The notes under the pieces are model-generated. The model was given only the letters and a program-made list of their open reading frames with translations. It was not told the origin of the DNA and did not search any database. Of a DNA stretch of 64,000 bases, positions 24,804 to 32,943 are shown one piece after another (position 1 is the stretch's first letter; each line of letters opens with the position of its first letter). Made by a program: the position numbers and the translations under genes. The stretch covers positions 65,650 to 129,649 of the forward strand of contig JAVBTX010000001.1 in assembly GCA_031555935.1 (NCBI GenBank). Direction: 5' to 3'. The DNA comes from Roseburia_C sp031555935 (lineage in GTDB: Bacteria > Bacillota > Clostridia > Lachnospirales > Lachnospiraceae).

Positions 24804-25594
24804 CATCCTAATGCCACATCTAAAACCATCATCAGCGCAAATCCAACTGCCACTCCTATCGTACCAAGATTAGAATGCGCGCCCGCCTGTGCCTCTGGTA
24901 TTAACTCCTCAACCACTACATAAATCATTGCGCCGGCGGCAAATGCCAGTATATATGGCAAAACCGGTAAGACCAACGTAGTCAATGCCATCGTTACGAT
25001 TGCGCTGACAGGCTCCACTAGTCCGCTGAAAAAGCCATAGACAAAGGCCTTCTGTCTGGACAACCCACTGCCAATCAGCGGCATCGAAATGATTGCTCCT
25101 TCAGGAAAATTCTGAATTGCGATTCCTAGTGCCAGGGCAAATGCTCCTGCCAGCGAAAGCGCATTTCCACCAGCAAGGATGCCAGCAAACACCACTCCAA
25201 CGGCCATCCCTTCGGGAATATTATGAAGCGTAACAGCCAGCACCAGCATCGTTGATTTTTTTAATCCAGATTTCTTTCCTTCCGCGGTTGTCGCATCCAC
25301 ATGTAAGTGGGGAATTATCACATCTAGTAATAGCAAAAAACCAATTCCCAGCAAAAATCCTGCTAATGCTGGCAACCACGCCACACGCCCTTGCCCTTCT
25401 GCCATTTCAATTGCAGGAATGAGCAATGACCAAACCGAAGCGGCAATCATTACCCCTGAAGCAAATCCCAGCAACGCCTTCCGCAGCGCCATATGCATTT
25501 CTTCTTTCAAGAAAAACACCATTGCCGAACCCAGTGTTGTACCCACAAGCGGTAGCAATATCCCACAAATAATACTCGGTGATACACTCATCAA
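24803..25594 (-). CDS. ZIP-family divalent metal transporter
   Basis: 263 residues, about eight TM helices. Signatures: HNIPEGMAVGVVFAG in TM4 and IQNFPEGAIISMPL in TM5, a His-containing loop (IIPHLHVDATTAEGKK) between TM3 and TM4, and EELIPEA near the end. ZupT-like; imports zinc or other divalent cations, not resolvable from sequence. RBS AAGGAGG. Confidence 0.93.
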   Translation of the reverse strand: MMSVSPSIICGILLPLVGTTLGSAMVFFLKEEMHMALRKALLGFASGVMIAASVWSLLIPAIEMAEGQGRVAWLPALAGFLLGIGFLLLLDVIIPHLHVDATTAEGKKSGLKKSTMLVLAVTLHNIPEGMAVGVVFAGILAGGNALSLAGAFALALGIAIQNFPEGAIISMPLIGSGLSRQKAFVYGFFSGLVEPVSAIVTMALTTLVLPVLPYILAFAAGAMIYVVVEELIPEAQAGAHSNLGTIGVAVGFALMMVLDVALG

Positions 25595-25630
25595 AGTCCT
25601 CCTTTTTTTGCGGTTATAATATTATATATT

Positions 25631-25662
25631 AAAACAAGCAGTTAGTTTCATCTAACTGCTTG
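25631..25662 (-). terminator. Terminator of the DUF1801 gene
   Basis: CAAGCAGTTAG / CTAACTGCTTG 11-bp stem, followed on the minus strand by TTTTAATATAT, 26 nt after the stop at 25689. Confidence 0.8.
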
Positions 25663-25688
25663 TAGATTATCAAATCTGATTACATTTG

Positions 25689-26057
25689 TCAATTTTCATT
25701 TAAATTTTCTTGAATGCGAAATGTGATTATTTCCTGTATCAATTCATATGGCAAGGGCTTATTATACGGAAATTGAATTGCTCCCTTCGAGCATTTATAT
25801 TCGGTTAGCCGGTCGGCAAATGCCTCGATTGGACCTGGGGCTGGATATAGACCAAGGTGTTTCTTCGCTCCTGAAAAATGAATCAGATTCCCTTTTAAAA
25901 CAAAGGTTGGCATTCCCCATGAGATTTTTTCGGTTATATCTGGCGAACTCGAAAGAATCATTTCACGTAACTTTTCCATTCGTAGCCGTACCTCGCCTTC
26001 ATATGCGGCAATGTATTCCGCCACTGTGGTGTATTGTATTTTCTCTTCGCTGCTCAT
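25689..26057 (-). CDS. DUF1801 (YdhG-like) family protein
   Basis: 122 residues. TVAEYIAAYEGEVRLRMEKLREMIL, then ITEKISWGMPTFVLKGNLIHFSGAKKHLGLYPAPGPIEAF and KGAIQFPYNKPLPYELI. The M-P-(T)-F and GLYP motifs are diagnostic of the DUF1801 fold. Members have been linked to iron handling (frataxin-like fold), which is not established here. Cytosolic. Confidence 0.87.
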   Translation of the reverse strand: MSSEEKIQYTTVAEYIAAYEGEVRLRMEKLREMILSSSPDITEKISWGMPTFVLKGNLIHFSGAKKHLGLYPAPGPIEAFADRLTEYKCSKGAIQFPYNKPLPYELIQEIITFRIQENLNEN

Positions 26058-26091
26058 AAATACCTCCTTTAAAATTGTTATATTGCGCTTG

Positions 26092-26940
26092 TTATATCAT
26101 TTTACTTCTGACATAATCAAGATAACGCATCATACCTTCTTCTTCTTTTTGATTATAATCAAACCCAAAGAAATCAGCCACCTCAACCGCCATAATCCGA
26201 AACAGCTCACAAGCTGTAAATACTGCTTCCCATAAATGAAGATAGTCACTGTCAGAGTATGTTTTGGTATACATATTGTAAAGCTCTGATGGTAAATATT
26301 CTTTAAAATATTTACCCATTTTACCCGCCGAAACACCAAAGTCTGTTTGGATTCCAATATACCACTCGGTCATCTGATTGAGCATGTCCCGCACATAGCG
26401 ATTGAACATCTCCATTGTATATGGCAGTTCGTCTCTGGCGATTCCTTTGGCGACGTTATTGAGACACCACCAAAATTCATTGCAGGTATTGCCAAAGACA
26501 TGCTCGTCTGGGCGTTTCACATAGAAAAATGCATTATCTGGGACAATATGTGGCAAATATCCATCTTTATCTAACAATATCATCGCCGGTTCACCGCTAT
26601 CTCCATAGGGCTGGTCAACAACGCTTAGGTCAATTCGATTGCCATCGGCAAAAATCATTAGATAGGTAAAGTGGCCATCATTCATCGGCGGCAGCAACGG
26701 ATGCTTGTTTAACTCAGGCAGTTGGGCAATCGCTGGCTCTCCAAACGACTGTGTTATCCATTCCATATTATTATAAAATGGCTGTACGTCTTTCACAAAA
26801 TAGGTGATATCATAGTCTTGGTAATTGTCCTTCGGTATCTCTGGATTGGCCCTTGAACCCACCAGCAAAACCGCACGGATTCGTTCATCCTCGTTTGCTA
26901 CCTTCAAGATTAAATCATACATTTCTTTTTCACTACGCAT
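26092..26940 (-). CDS. ANT(6)-type aminoglycoside 6-adenylyltransferase-like protein
   Basis: 282 residues from ATG 26940, preceded by AAGGAG. A longer reading from 26967 lacks support, and family members start MRSEKEMYDLI. The nucleotidyltransferase site is GSR (28-30) with the Asp pair QDYDI (Asp42, Asp44). Further conserved stretches are WWCLNNVAKGIARDELPY and WYIGIQTDFGVSAGKMGKYFKEYL. The family adenylylates streptomycin at position 6. Chromosomal homologues are frequent in Clostridia and do not always confer resistance. No mobile element flanks it. Confidence 0.87.
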   Translation of the reverse strand: MRSEKEMYDLILKVANEDERIRAVLLVGSRANPEIPKDNYQDYDITYFVKDVQPFYNNMEWITQSFGEPAIAQLPELNKHPLLPPMNDGHFTYLMIFADGNRIDLSVVDQPYGDSGEPAMILLDKDGYLPHIVPDNAFFYVKRPDEHVFGNTCNEFWWCLNNVAKGIARDELPYTMEMFNRYVRDMLNQMTEWYIGIQTDFGVSAGKMGKYFKEYLPSELYNMYTKTYSDSDYLHLWEAVFTACELFRIMAVEVADFFGFDYNQKEEEGMMRYLDYVRSKMI

Positions 26941-26995
26941 ATGCTTTCTCCTTATCGCCCTTAACATAGGATTGTCCTATTCTTTCTTGTTTTAC

Positions 26996-27041
26996 CAAAA
27001 AAATTTCCTCTCCATTATTGTATCATAATAAAGAGGAAATT
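26996..27041 (-). terminator. Terminator of the GH18 gene
   Basis: AATTTCCTCT...AGAGGAAATT arms extend inward with G-U pairs to about 17 bp; T7 follows on the minus strand. It separates the GH18 gene (ends 27063) from the ANT(6)-like gene. Confidence 0.8.
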
Positions 27042-27062
27042 AATTATTAAATTTAACTATTG

Positions 27063-27953
27063 TCACAATACTCCATGTACAATTGGTGTGTAGGTATCAA
27101 TAAATTGATAATCATTAAAAGAATCATGATTAATCGACCACCCCATCAGCCCTCGAATCGGAGTCCCATCACTCGCCAGTTGGTCTAACGCCCAGGCTAC
27201 ATCCGCGGGGTCCTGAACATAGCCATTAAAGGCCGCATCCTCAGTGGTCGGCAAGCCAATTGCCAGCTTACCTGCCGGGATTTGATAGTATTCCTGCTCG
27301 CCATTTATTATCGCTGCGGTTAGTGTATACAAAAATAAGGCCTTATTTTCATCATCATCCTGCGCCAAATAATAATCGCCCAGCCAGACACCATCTTCTC
27401 CTTGATTATAGTATTGTGGAAAGATTAAATCATAATTCCCCTCTAACCTCTCCAGATATGGCGCATATGGAGCATCTTCCCCACGCAATAGTGGAAACTC
27501 CGGTGTCATCGTTATGTAAAACGGCCGTCCCTGCACGGCAAAATATTGTCTCACCGTCAATAATGCTTCCGGAATCACTTCCTGATTATCAGCCGCTGTC
27601 ACCGCCGCCCCTTCCAAATCAAGGCAGATACCATCAAATCCATAGGTGTTGACGACATCAATTAACTGATTTACAAAAGCGGTTTGGTCATTTTCCGATA
27701 AGGCGACATAAGTATTTGCTCCACCAAGTGTTACCAGCACCGTCCGACCTTCCCGCTTTAAGTCCCGCACTCCTTCGGCAACCTCGGCATCGGCAAGATA
27801 TAAGGATGAAAGATTTGGCATTCCCGAATTATCGGTCGAGAAAACAATACAGACAACATTATATCCAGACGGAATGGAAGCCAGATTGCTACCTGACTCC
27901 CATTCAAATAAAAAACCTATAATTACATTTTCTGATTCTATCCCCTGCGGCAA
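27063..27953 (-). CDS. Glycoside hydrolase family 18 (chitinase-like) protein
   Basis: 296 residues with a TTG start (27953) seven nt after GGAGG. The barrel has TVLVTLGGAN on strand 3 and YGFDGICLDLEGA (106-116) on strand 4, matching the GH18 D-x-x-D-x-D-x-E motif with Asp107, Asp112 and Glu114 present but Cys110 replacing the first Asp of DxDxE; IFPQYYN is the strand 6 motif. No signal peptide is visible, so the protein may be cytoplasmic or spore-associated. The general acid Glu114 is kept, so activity is possible. It follows the anti-sigma gene on the same strand after 84 nt. Confidence 0.8.
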   Translation of the reverse strand: MPQGIESENVIIGFLFEWESGSNLASIPSGYNVVCIVFSTDNSGMPNLSSLYLADAEVAEGVRDLKREGRTVLVTLGGANTYVALSENDQTAFVNQLIDVVNTYGFDGICLDLEGAAVTAADNQEVIPEALLTVRQYFAVQGRPFYITMTPEFPLLRGEDAPYAPYLERLEGNYDLIFPQYYNQGEDGVWLGDYYLAQDDDENKALFLYTLTAAIINGEQEYYQIPAGKLAIGLPTTEDAAFNGYVQDPADVAWALDQLASDGTPIRGLMGWSINHDSFNDYQFIDTYTPIVHGVL

Positions 27954-28037
27954 ATAAATACCTCCTGTGTTCCTAGATATGGCATTATATTCATGACACA
28001 GGTTTTACTATTCCAATTTTTATGGAAATCCCATATC

Positions 28038-29171
28038 CTATGGAATTTGAAAATCAATTTCTGCAATAACTTCATCATCAACGTTCTTATTTGTTAAACA
28101 TAGTTTTAATTCTTTTTCACCTTGATATAAAAATGTGATTTCATGTGTCCGGCTACCGTCCTCGTTCTCTGGACTGAATCCCATGAGCCACTGGATGTCA
28201 TTCCCCTCGCCATCCACTAAGAAAATGTCCGGGTCATTATATGGGTCGTTGTATGGTGCCTGGGTGAAATCTGGTGTTTCAAATTCAAGTGTTAATCCCG
28301 TTTTCGTAACGATTGCTTTTAACAGCTTCACTCCGTTTACTTCTTGATTCAGCACATATTCCATGTTATCCGAAGTATCTACTGTTACTGGGAATTTTAA
28401 CTTCCAATCTCCGGAAACAGCGGCTGTGGTCATATATTCACCAGAACTGTCATGATTATCGGCATCATAGCCACAGAGTTCGTCGATTACAATTCTAAAA
28501 TCTAATGCTTCACCATCTGCAATTTTTAATTCTTGATTCAACTTCATATAACCAAGTGATGTTTCACCGAACAAAACAAATGTGCCATCTTCTGCTCTAC
28601 GAAATCCCATCCCACAGTCGGCAATAATTCCATTCACACTGGTACTGTTTGTCAATGCATCGCTGCCAATCAAAATATAGTCAGACTCATTCAGCTTTGC
28701 ATCATCACTTGTTAATACCGCTGTATAATAGAGTTGATAGCCATCGCAGTAGATATCCTTCATTGTAATTGTCACACCGGCATCTGTTACTTCTGTAACC
28801 GCTGCCGAAGAATCACCTGCTGTCTGTACCGCAGATGTTTTTTCACCAATTACGGTATACTTATCGGTTAAAGTCTGCTCATCCTTGGTGCCTTTAACGG
28901 TACCCACCATTTTATCAATGGTATCACTAAATACACCGGATGCCAGAGCTGTTCCGCCACCTACCGTAACTACAAATGCACATACAATTGCTGCCGCCTT
29001 GGCAATCTGTTTTCTAATATTCTTATTTTTATTAAATCCTGTTTTCATATTGCGCGCCTCCTTAAGAACTTGGTCCTTAGCTTTTTGCTTATCATTCATG
29101 GATAACTCAACAATCTCATACTCCAGAAAATCTGTTTCTACGTCATTCAACAGTTCATATATGTTTTTCAT
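28038..29171 (-). CDS. DUF4179 anti-sigma-factor-like membrane protein
   Basis: 377 residues from ATG 29171 (AGAGGTG upstream). A cytoplasmic N-terminal part of about 60 residues (MKNIYELLNDVETDFLEYEIVELS) precedes one TM helix (AAAIVCAFVVTVGGGTALASG). The extracytoplasmic DUF4179 domain follows, with DAGVTITMKDIYCDGYQLYYTAVLTSDD, then LNQEVNGVKLLKAIVTKTGLTLEFE. The gene begins 1 nt after the sigma-factor stop. This layout is the common sigma/anti-sigma pair of Clostridia: the N-terminus would hold the sigma factor until an envelope signal arrives. Confidence 0.88.
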   Translation of the reverse strand: MKNIYELLNDVETDFLEYEIVELSMNDKQKAKDQVLKEARNMKTGFNKNKNIRKQIAKAAAIVCAFVVTVGGGTALASGVFSDTIDKMVGTVKGTKDEQTLTDKYTVIGEKTSAVQTAGDSSAAVTEVTDAGVTITMKDIYCDGYQLYYTAVLTSDDAKLNESDYILIGSDALTNSTSVNGIIADCGMGFRRAEDGTFVLFGETSLGYMKLNQELKIADGEALDFRIVIDELCGYDADNHDSSGEYMTTAAVSGDWKLKFPVTVDTSDNMEYVLNQEVNGVKLLKAIVTKTGLTLEFETPDFTQAPYNDPYNDPDIFLVDGEGNDIQWLMGFSPENEDGSRTHEITFLYQGEKELKLCLTNKNVDDEVIAEIDFQIP

Positions 29172-29172
29172 A

Positions 29173-29724
29173 TCAAACACCTCTTTCCAGCGAAAAATGC
29201 TTTCGAATTTTTTTACGTCCACGGGAGATGCGGTTATAGATGACCGCTTTTTCCAAACCGGTTTCCCGGCTTACTTCCTCAATGCTTTCCTCTTCCACAT
29301 AGAGCCGCATAAATAATTGGCGGTCTTGTGGTTTCAAACAACTAAGCATCATTTCCAATTCTTCTGAAATTTCTTCTTCTAACAACTGCATGATTGTGGC
29401 ATCTTCTCTCATTATCTCGGTTTCTTCCAAGCTGACCGCTCGAAGCTCCTTTTGGTAACTTCGCAAATAATCAATGGACCGGTATCTGGCGATTGCGGCT
29501 GCCCAATTTTTAAAGCTGTTTTTTGATTCATCAAAATAGGAACTATTTTCCCATATCTTTAAAAGCACATCGTTAAAGCATTCCTCTTGCCGTTCTGGCA
29601 GAGTAAATAGATTCTTACGGATGACTGCCATCAGCAGTGCCCCATAATGGTCAATCACATAGGCAAGGGCATTTTCATTATGCCGCTGCAACTGTTGAAT
29701 GTAATTGTTTTCTCCAATTTTCAT
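29173..29724 (-). CDS. ECF-like sigma-70 family RNA polymerase sigma factor
   Basis: 183 residues. Region 2: ALAYVIDHYGALLMAVIRKNL, CFNDVLLKIWENSSYFDESKNSFKNWAAAIARYRSIDYLRS. Region 4: DRQLFMRLYVEEESIEEVSRETGLEKAVIYNRISRGRKKIRK (helix-turn-helix). ATG 29724 is preferred over 29736 because of AAAGGAT spacing. It directs transcription of an unknown envelope-response regulon, likely including its own operon. Confidence 0.9.
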   Translation of the reverse strand: MKIGENNYIQQLQRHNENALAYVIDHYGALLMAVIRKNLFTLPERQEECFNDVLLKIWENSSYFDESKNSFKNWAAAIARYRSIDYLRSYQKELRAVSLEETEIMREDATIMQLLEEEISEELEMMLSCLKPQDRQLFMRLYVEEESIEEVSRETGLEKAVIYNRISRGRKKIRKHFSLERGV

Positions 29725-29838
29725 AATAGTAACCATCCTTTACGAACCGGCGCGCTGGTTTGTATTTTGTCTTACACTCTATATTACGAAAACTGGAACG
29801 TATTTTCTATCACTTTTTATAAATTTATTTATTTCCGT

Positions 29839-32097
29839 CTATTCTCGATTTTTTAACACCTCCGCCATTTCAATTTTTTGCACCCGTTTCAAATGCAGAA
29901 AATTTACGGCCAGATAGACAATAAAGCCAAACAATGCTACCAGTCCCAGCAGATGTATCGGGATAAAGGGTTCCAGATAGCCGTTCATCCGAACGAATAT
30001 CAATAAGAAGGCCCACTTCAAAACATTGCATATAATTGGTAGTGAAATTAGCAATGCCACCACAACGGCTAATGTGGTTGCACTCAGATACAGCTTCTTT
30101 ATCTCCTTATCTTGATAACCCATCACCTTCATAAAAGAGATGCTCTGGGTGTTCTTATCCACAACAATTTTTGTTAAGATATAGATAACCACAAAATAAA
30201 TAACCAATGCTGCGCCGAGACAAATGGATGACATTTGGCCAAACGTTGCCAACATCTGCTCGCCCGCATCCGCTAAGTCCTCCGGAGTAATTGTTGCCGC
30301 TATATATTCTTCTGGAATAGTAAGTGGTGTATTTGACAAATAACCGCTGACATGCTCATCCGGCTTTCCGACCATGTGATTGAGTGATGAGCGTTCCATA
30401 AAGGCGGCAAATCCTGCTGGATACTCCTTCAAACCAGCGACTGTTAACTGGTAACTTTTCTGGCCGTAGGCATCCGTAAATGTTAGTGTGTCGCCAATTC
30501 CAACCCCTATTTTTTTGCCCAACTGTTCTGATATAATTACTTCATTTTTTGCCAAATCAGCAACTTCAAGATTCCAGTATGCTGAATCCTCTGCCACTCC
30601 GTAAAAGGTTATCTCCAGATTTTTATCTGCTCGTTCAAAGAAGATTTCCAATGATTGTAAGGAAAATGCTTCTGCATCGTCTACGTCCACTTGATAAGGC
30701 ATTTTTATTATATATTGATAGTTACTGACGGCTTTTTCTGCAATCTGTTCTTGATAATTACGTATCATCGGTTTCATTGTCAAACCAAACAACAGAATAA
30801 AGCTGGCAAACAGCATTCCGAAAAACAGCATGATATAATTTCCTTTATTCTGCAATATGACCCGCAGGCGAAATCGCTGTAAAAAGGACACCTTGGGCAA
30901 ACGGATGGCCCGCTTTTGTTTGGTCCGTTTCAAATCTCGCCGCAAATATTTCAGTGGTGAAAGCGATAATTTAAAACATAACATCAACGCATTGATAACG
31001 AAAATCATAACTACCGGCAAAATCGTGGTTAGCATAAATGCTTCCAGATAAAAGCCTGGCTGAGTCGGCGGCAGACTATAAGAACCGTAATACAAACCAT
31101 AGTACAGTTTTGTGCCGACTGTATACGTTAAAATATTGCCAACAATTGCTCCTGATAGCGTCACCCATACCGGAAGCATTAAATAATGCCTGACCAGCTC
31201 ATATTTTTTATAACCGCTGGCAAATAATGTGCCAATGACAGCCGCCTCTTCTTCCACGGTACTTGATATGATTACAGTGAATACAAATGCCATAATCACT
31301 TGAATGATGTATAGAAACAGCTTCATCATTGGAATATCCGAGCCCATATCGTCTAATAAAAACGAAATACTCTGATTTTCCTGCGCCATCAAAAAAGCGG
31401 ACAATGGAATCTGCTGTTCTACCAGATAAGCCTTTAAATCATCGGATAAATCCTTCTGCTCACCATCTGTCAAGTCACGATTTGCATAGCGGTAAGAGTA
31501 GCTATATGTAATATCCTCGGCATACCACTCATCAAGGGTCAAAGATGGTGTGATACATATTCCAAAATCATAGGCATCCATCATTAAATCAGTATTCTTT
31601 TTAAAGAGTGAGGAATAATCGGGAACCGAAATCAGCCCCACAACTTCTAAACTGCATTCCGCAGTCTCAAAGATATCCCCTACCTGAAAATCATTTTTTT
31701 CGGCAAACAGCCGGTCGAGTGCTATCTCACCTGGGCGCTCTGGCAATTTCCCCTCCCACAAGGATGGCAGATTCATTTCACTGCGATTCTCATATATGCG
31801 AATGGTCTGACCGCTCGCTAACTCTGCGTCGGCATAATAGTTCTTGACAATTGTTACCCCAAGTTCCTCTGCATCGGCAAGGAGCGTTATTTGGATTTGC
31901 TGTTTTGCCACAAACTGACCATCTTCGATTTGATTTTTCAGATGGTCCTGCTCTACACCATCGCGAACACCTTCGGCCATTACCAAGAAACCGGAAATAA
32001 TCATTACCATTACTGCAAAAATAATAAAAATCGCCAGATAACGGTCGGCATGGTTTTTTATTTCTCGTTTATATCTTTTTCTTAATGGATTCAACAT
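29839..32097 (-). CDS. FtsX-type ABC transporter permease
   Basis: 752 residues from ATG 32097 (GGAGGGCGGCCG upstream). N-terminal TM (YLAIFIIFAVMVMIISGFLVMAEG), a first extracytoplasmic domain, a TM block with YIIQVIMAFVFTVIISSTVEEEAAVIGTLFASGYKK, a second extracytoplasmic domain and C-terminal TM helices with SISFMKVMGYQDKEI. It pairs with the ATPase ending 14 nt upstream. Substrate unknown; exporters of this kind handle lipids, peptides or macrolides. Confidence 0.88.
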   Translation of the reverse strand: MLNPLRKRYKREIKNHADRYLAIFIIFAVMVMIISGFLVMAEGVRDGVEQDHLKNQIEDGQFVAKQQIQITLLADAEELGVTIVKNYYADAELASGQTIRIYENRSEMNLPSLWEGKLPERPGEIALDRLFAEKNDFQVGDIFETAECSLEVVGLISVPDYSSLFKKNTDLMMDAYDFGICITPSLTLDEWYAEDITYSYSYRYANRDLTDGEQKDLSDDLKAYLVEQQIPLSAFLMAQENQSISFLLDDMGSDIPMMKLFLYIIQVIMAFVFTVIISSTVEEEAAVIGTLFASGYKKYELVRHYLMLPVWVTLSGAIVGNILTYTVGTKLYYGLYYGSYSLPPTQPGFYLEAFMLTTILPVVMIFVINALMLCFKLSLSPLKYLRRDLKRTKQKRAIRLPKVSFLQRFRLRVILQNKGNYIMLFFGMLFASFILLFGLTMKPMIRNYQEQIAEKAVSNYQYIIKMPYQVDVDDAEAFSLQSLEIFFERADKNLEITFYGVAEDSAYWNLEVADLAKNEVIISEQLGKKIGVGIGDTLTFTDAYGQKSYQLTVAGLKEYPAGFAAFMERSSLNHMVGKPDEHVSGYLSNTPLTIPEEYIAATITPEDLADAGEQMLATFGQMSSICLGAALVIYFVVIYILTKIVVDKNTQSISFMKVMGYQDKEIKKLYLSATTLAVVVALLISLPIICNVLKWAFLLIFVRMNGYLEPFIPIHLLGLVALFGFIVYLAVNFLHLKRVQKIEMAEVLKNRE

Positions 32098-32111
32098 CGG
32101 CCGCCCTCCTT

Positions 32112-32807
32112 TTACCAAGTTAGTTCTAGCGCCGGAATCCGGTCACTGTTACATTCATTTTTGGTGATTTGTCCATCACGCAGTTTCATCACCCGATGAG
32201 AAATTCCGGCAATGGCAGCATTATGGGTTACCAATATTACGGTTGTGCCAAATTTTTCATTGACGGACTCAATCAAAGCCAAAATCTCCTTTGAAGTCTT
32301 GTAATCCAAGGCTCCCGTTGGTTCGTCGCATAGCAGAATGTGTGGATTTTTGATTAAGGCCCTGCCAATCGAACAACGCTGTTGCTGTCCGCCCGAAAGC
32401 TGATTCGGCAGCTTATTACGATGCTCGTATAAACCTAACGTATGTAATAGCTCATCCATTGGCAGCGGATTCTTGCTTAAATACTGACCAACCTCAATGT
32501 TTTCCTGAACCGTCAGATTCGGTATCAGGTTATAAAACTGAAAAACAAAGCCCAAACTGTTCCGGCGATACTCCGATAGAGCACCTTTGCCGAGCGCAGA
32601 GAGGGCTTTGTCATTTACTAGTAGTTCACCACCATCGGCTGACTCAATTCCGCCAATAATGTTTAGTAGTGTGGATTTACCAGAGCCAGAGGGTCCTAAC
32701 AAAACACAGATTTCGCCAGCCTTCACCTCACAGGTAAGACCTTTTAATACCTCAACCCGGGCATCTCCGTTACCATAGAATTTTTGCAAATTTGTTATTT
32801 TTATCAT
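32112..32807 (-). CDS. ABC transporter ATP-binding protein, MacB/LolD type
   Basis: 231 residues with Walker A GPSGSGKST (38-46), Q-loop FVFQFYNL, signature LSGGQQQRCSI, Walker B ILLCDEPTGALD and the H-loop VTHN. First gene of the two-gene exporter operon, behind a palindrome-rich promoter. Confidence 0.93.
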   Translation of the reverse strand: MIKITNLQKFYGNGDARVEVLKGLTCEVKAGEICVLLGPSGSGKSTLLNIIGGIESADGGELLVNDKALSALGKGALSEYRRNSLGFVFQFYNLIPNLTVQENIEVGQYLSKNPLPMDELLHTLGLYEHRNKLPNQLSGGQQQRCSIGRALIKNPHILLCDEPTGALDYKTSKEILALIESVNEKFGTTVILVTHNAAIAGISHRVMKLRDGQITKNECNSDRIPALELTW

Positions 32808-32826
32808 CGCTATTTCCTCCTCTTTT

Positions 32827-32895
32827 ATATGAACGTCAAATCAAATGAATATCGCTTCATATGTTCATATTGTCATAACTGTGACCATTTGTCAA
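32827..32895 (-). promoter_or_regulatory. Promoter with nested inverted repeats ahead of the ABC exporter
   Basis: On the minus strand TTGACA (32890-32895) is followed at 17-18 nt by AT-rich CAATATG. Downstream lie an inner palindrome ATGAA-N6-TTCAT (32845-32860) and outer arms ATATGAAC (32827-32834) / GTTCATAT (32863-32870). This is a likely operator for a TetR- or MarR-type repressor encoded elsewhere. Confidence 0.5.
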
Positions 32896-32943
32896 CTAGA
32901 ATTGTTGATTTATTATGACTTTTTATTCGGAGGCTTATAGCCT

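Noticed and set aside
26092..26940. ANT(6)-like gene as an acquired resistance gene on a mobile element
   Set aside because: No transposase, integrase or flanking repeats, and its surroundings look like ordinary chromosomal genes; acquisition is not supported.
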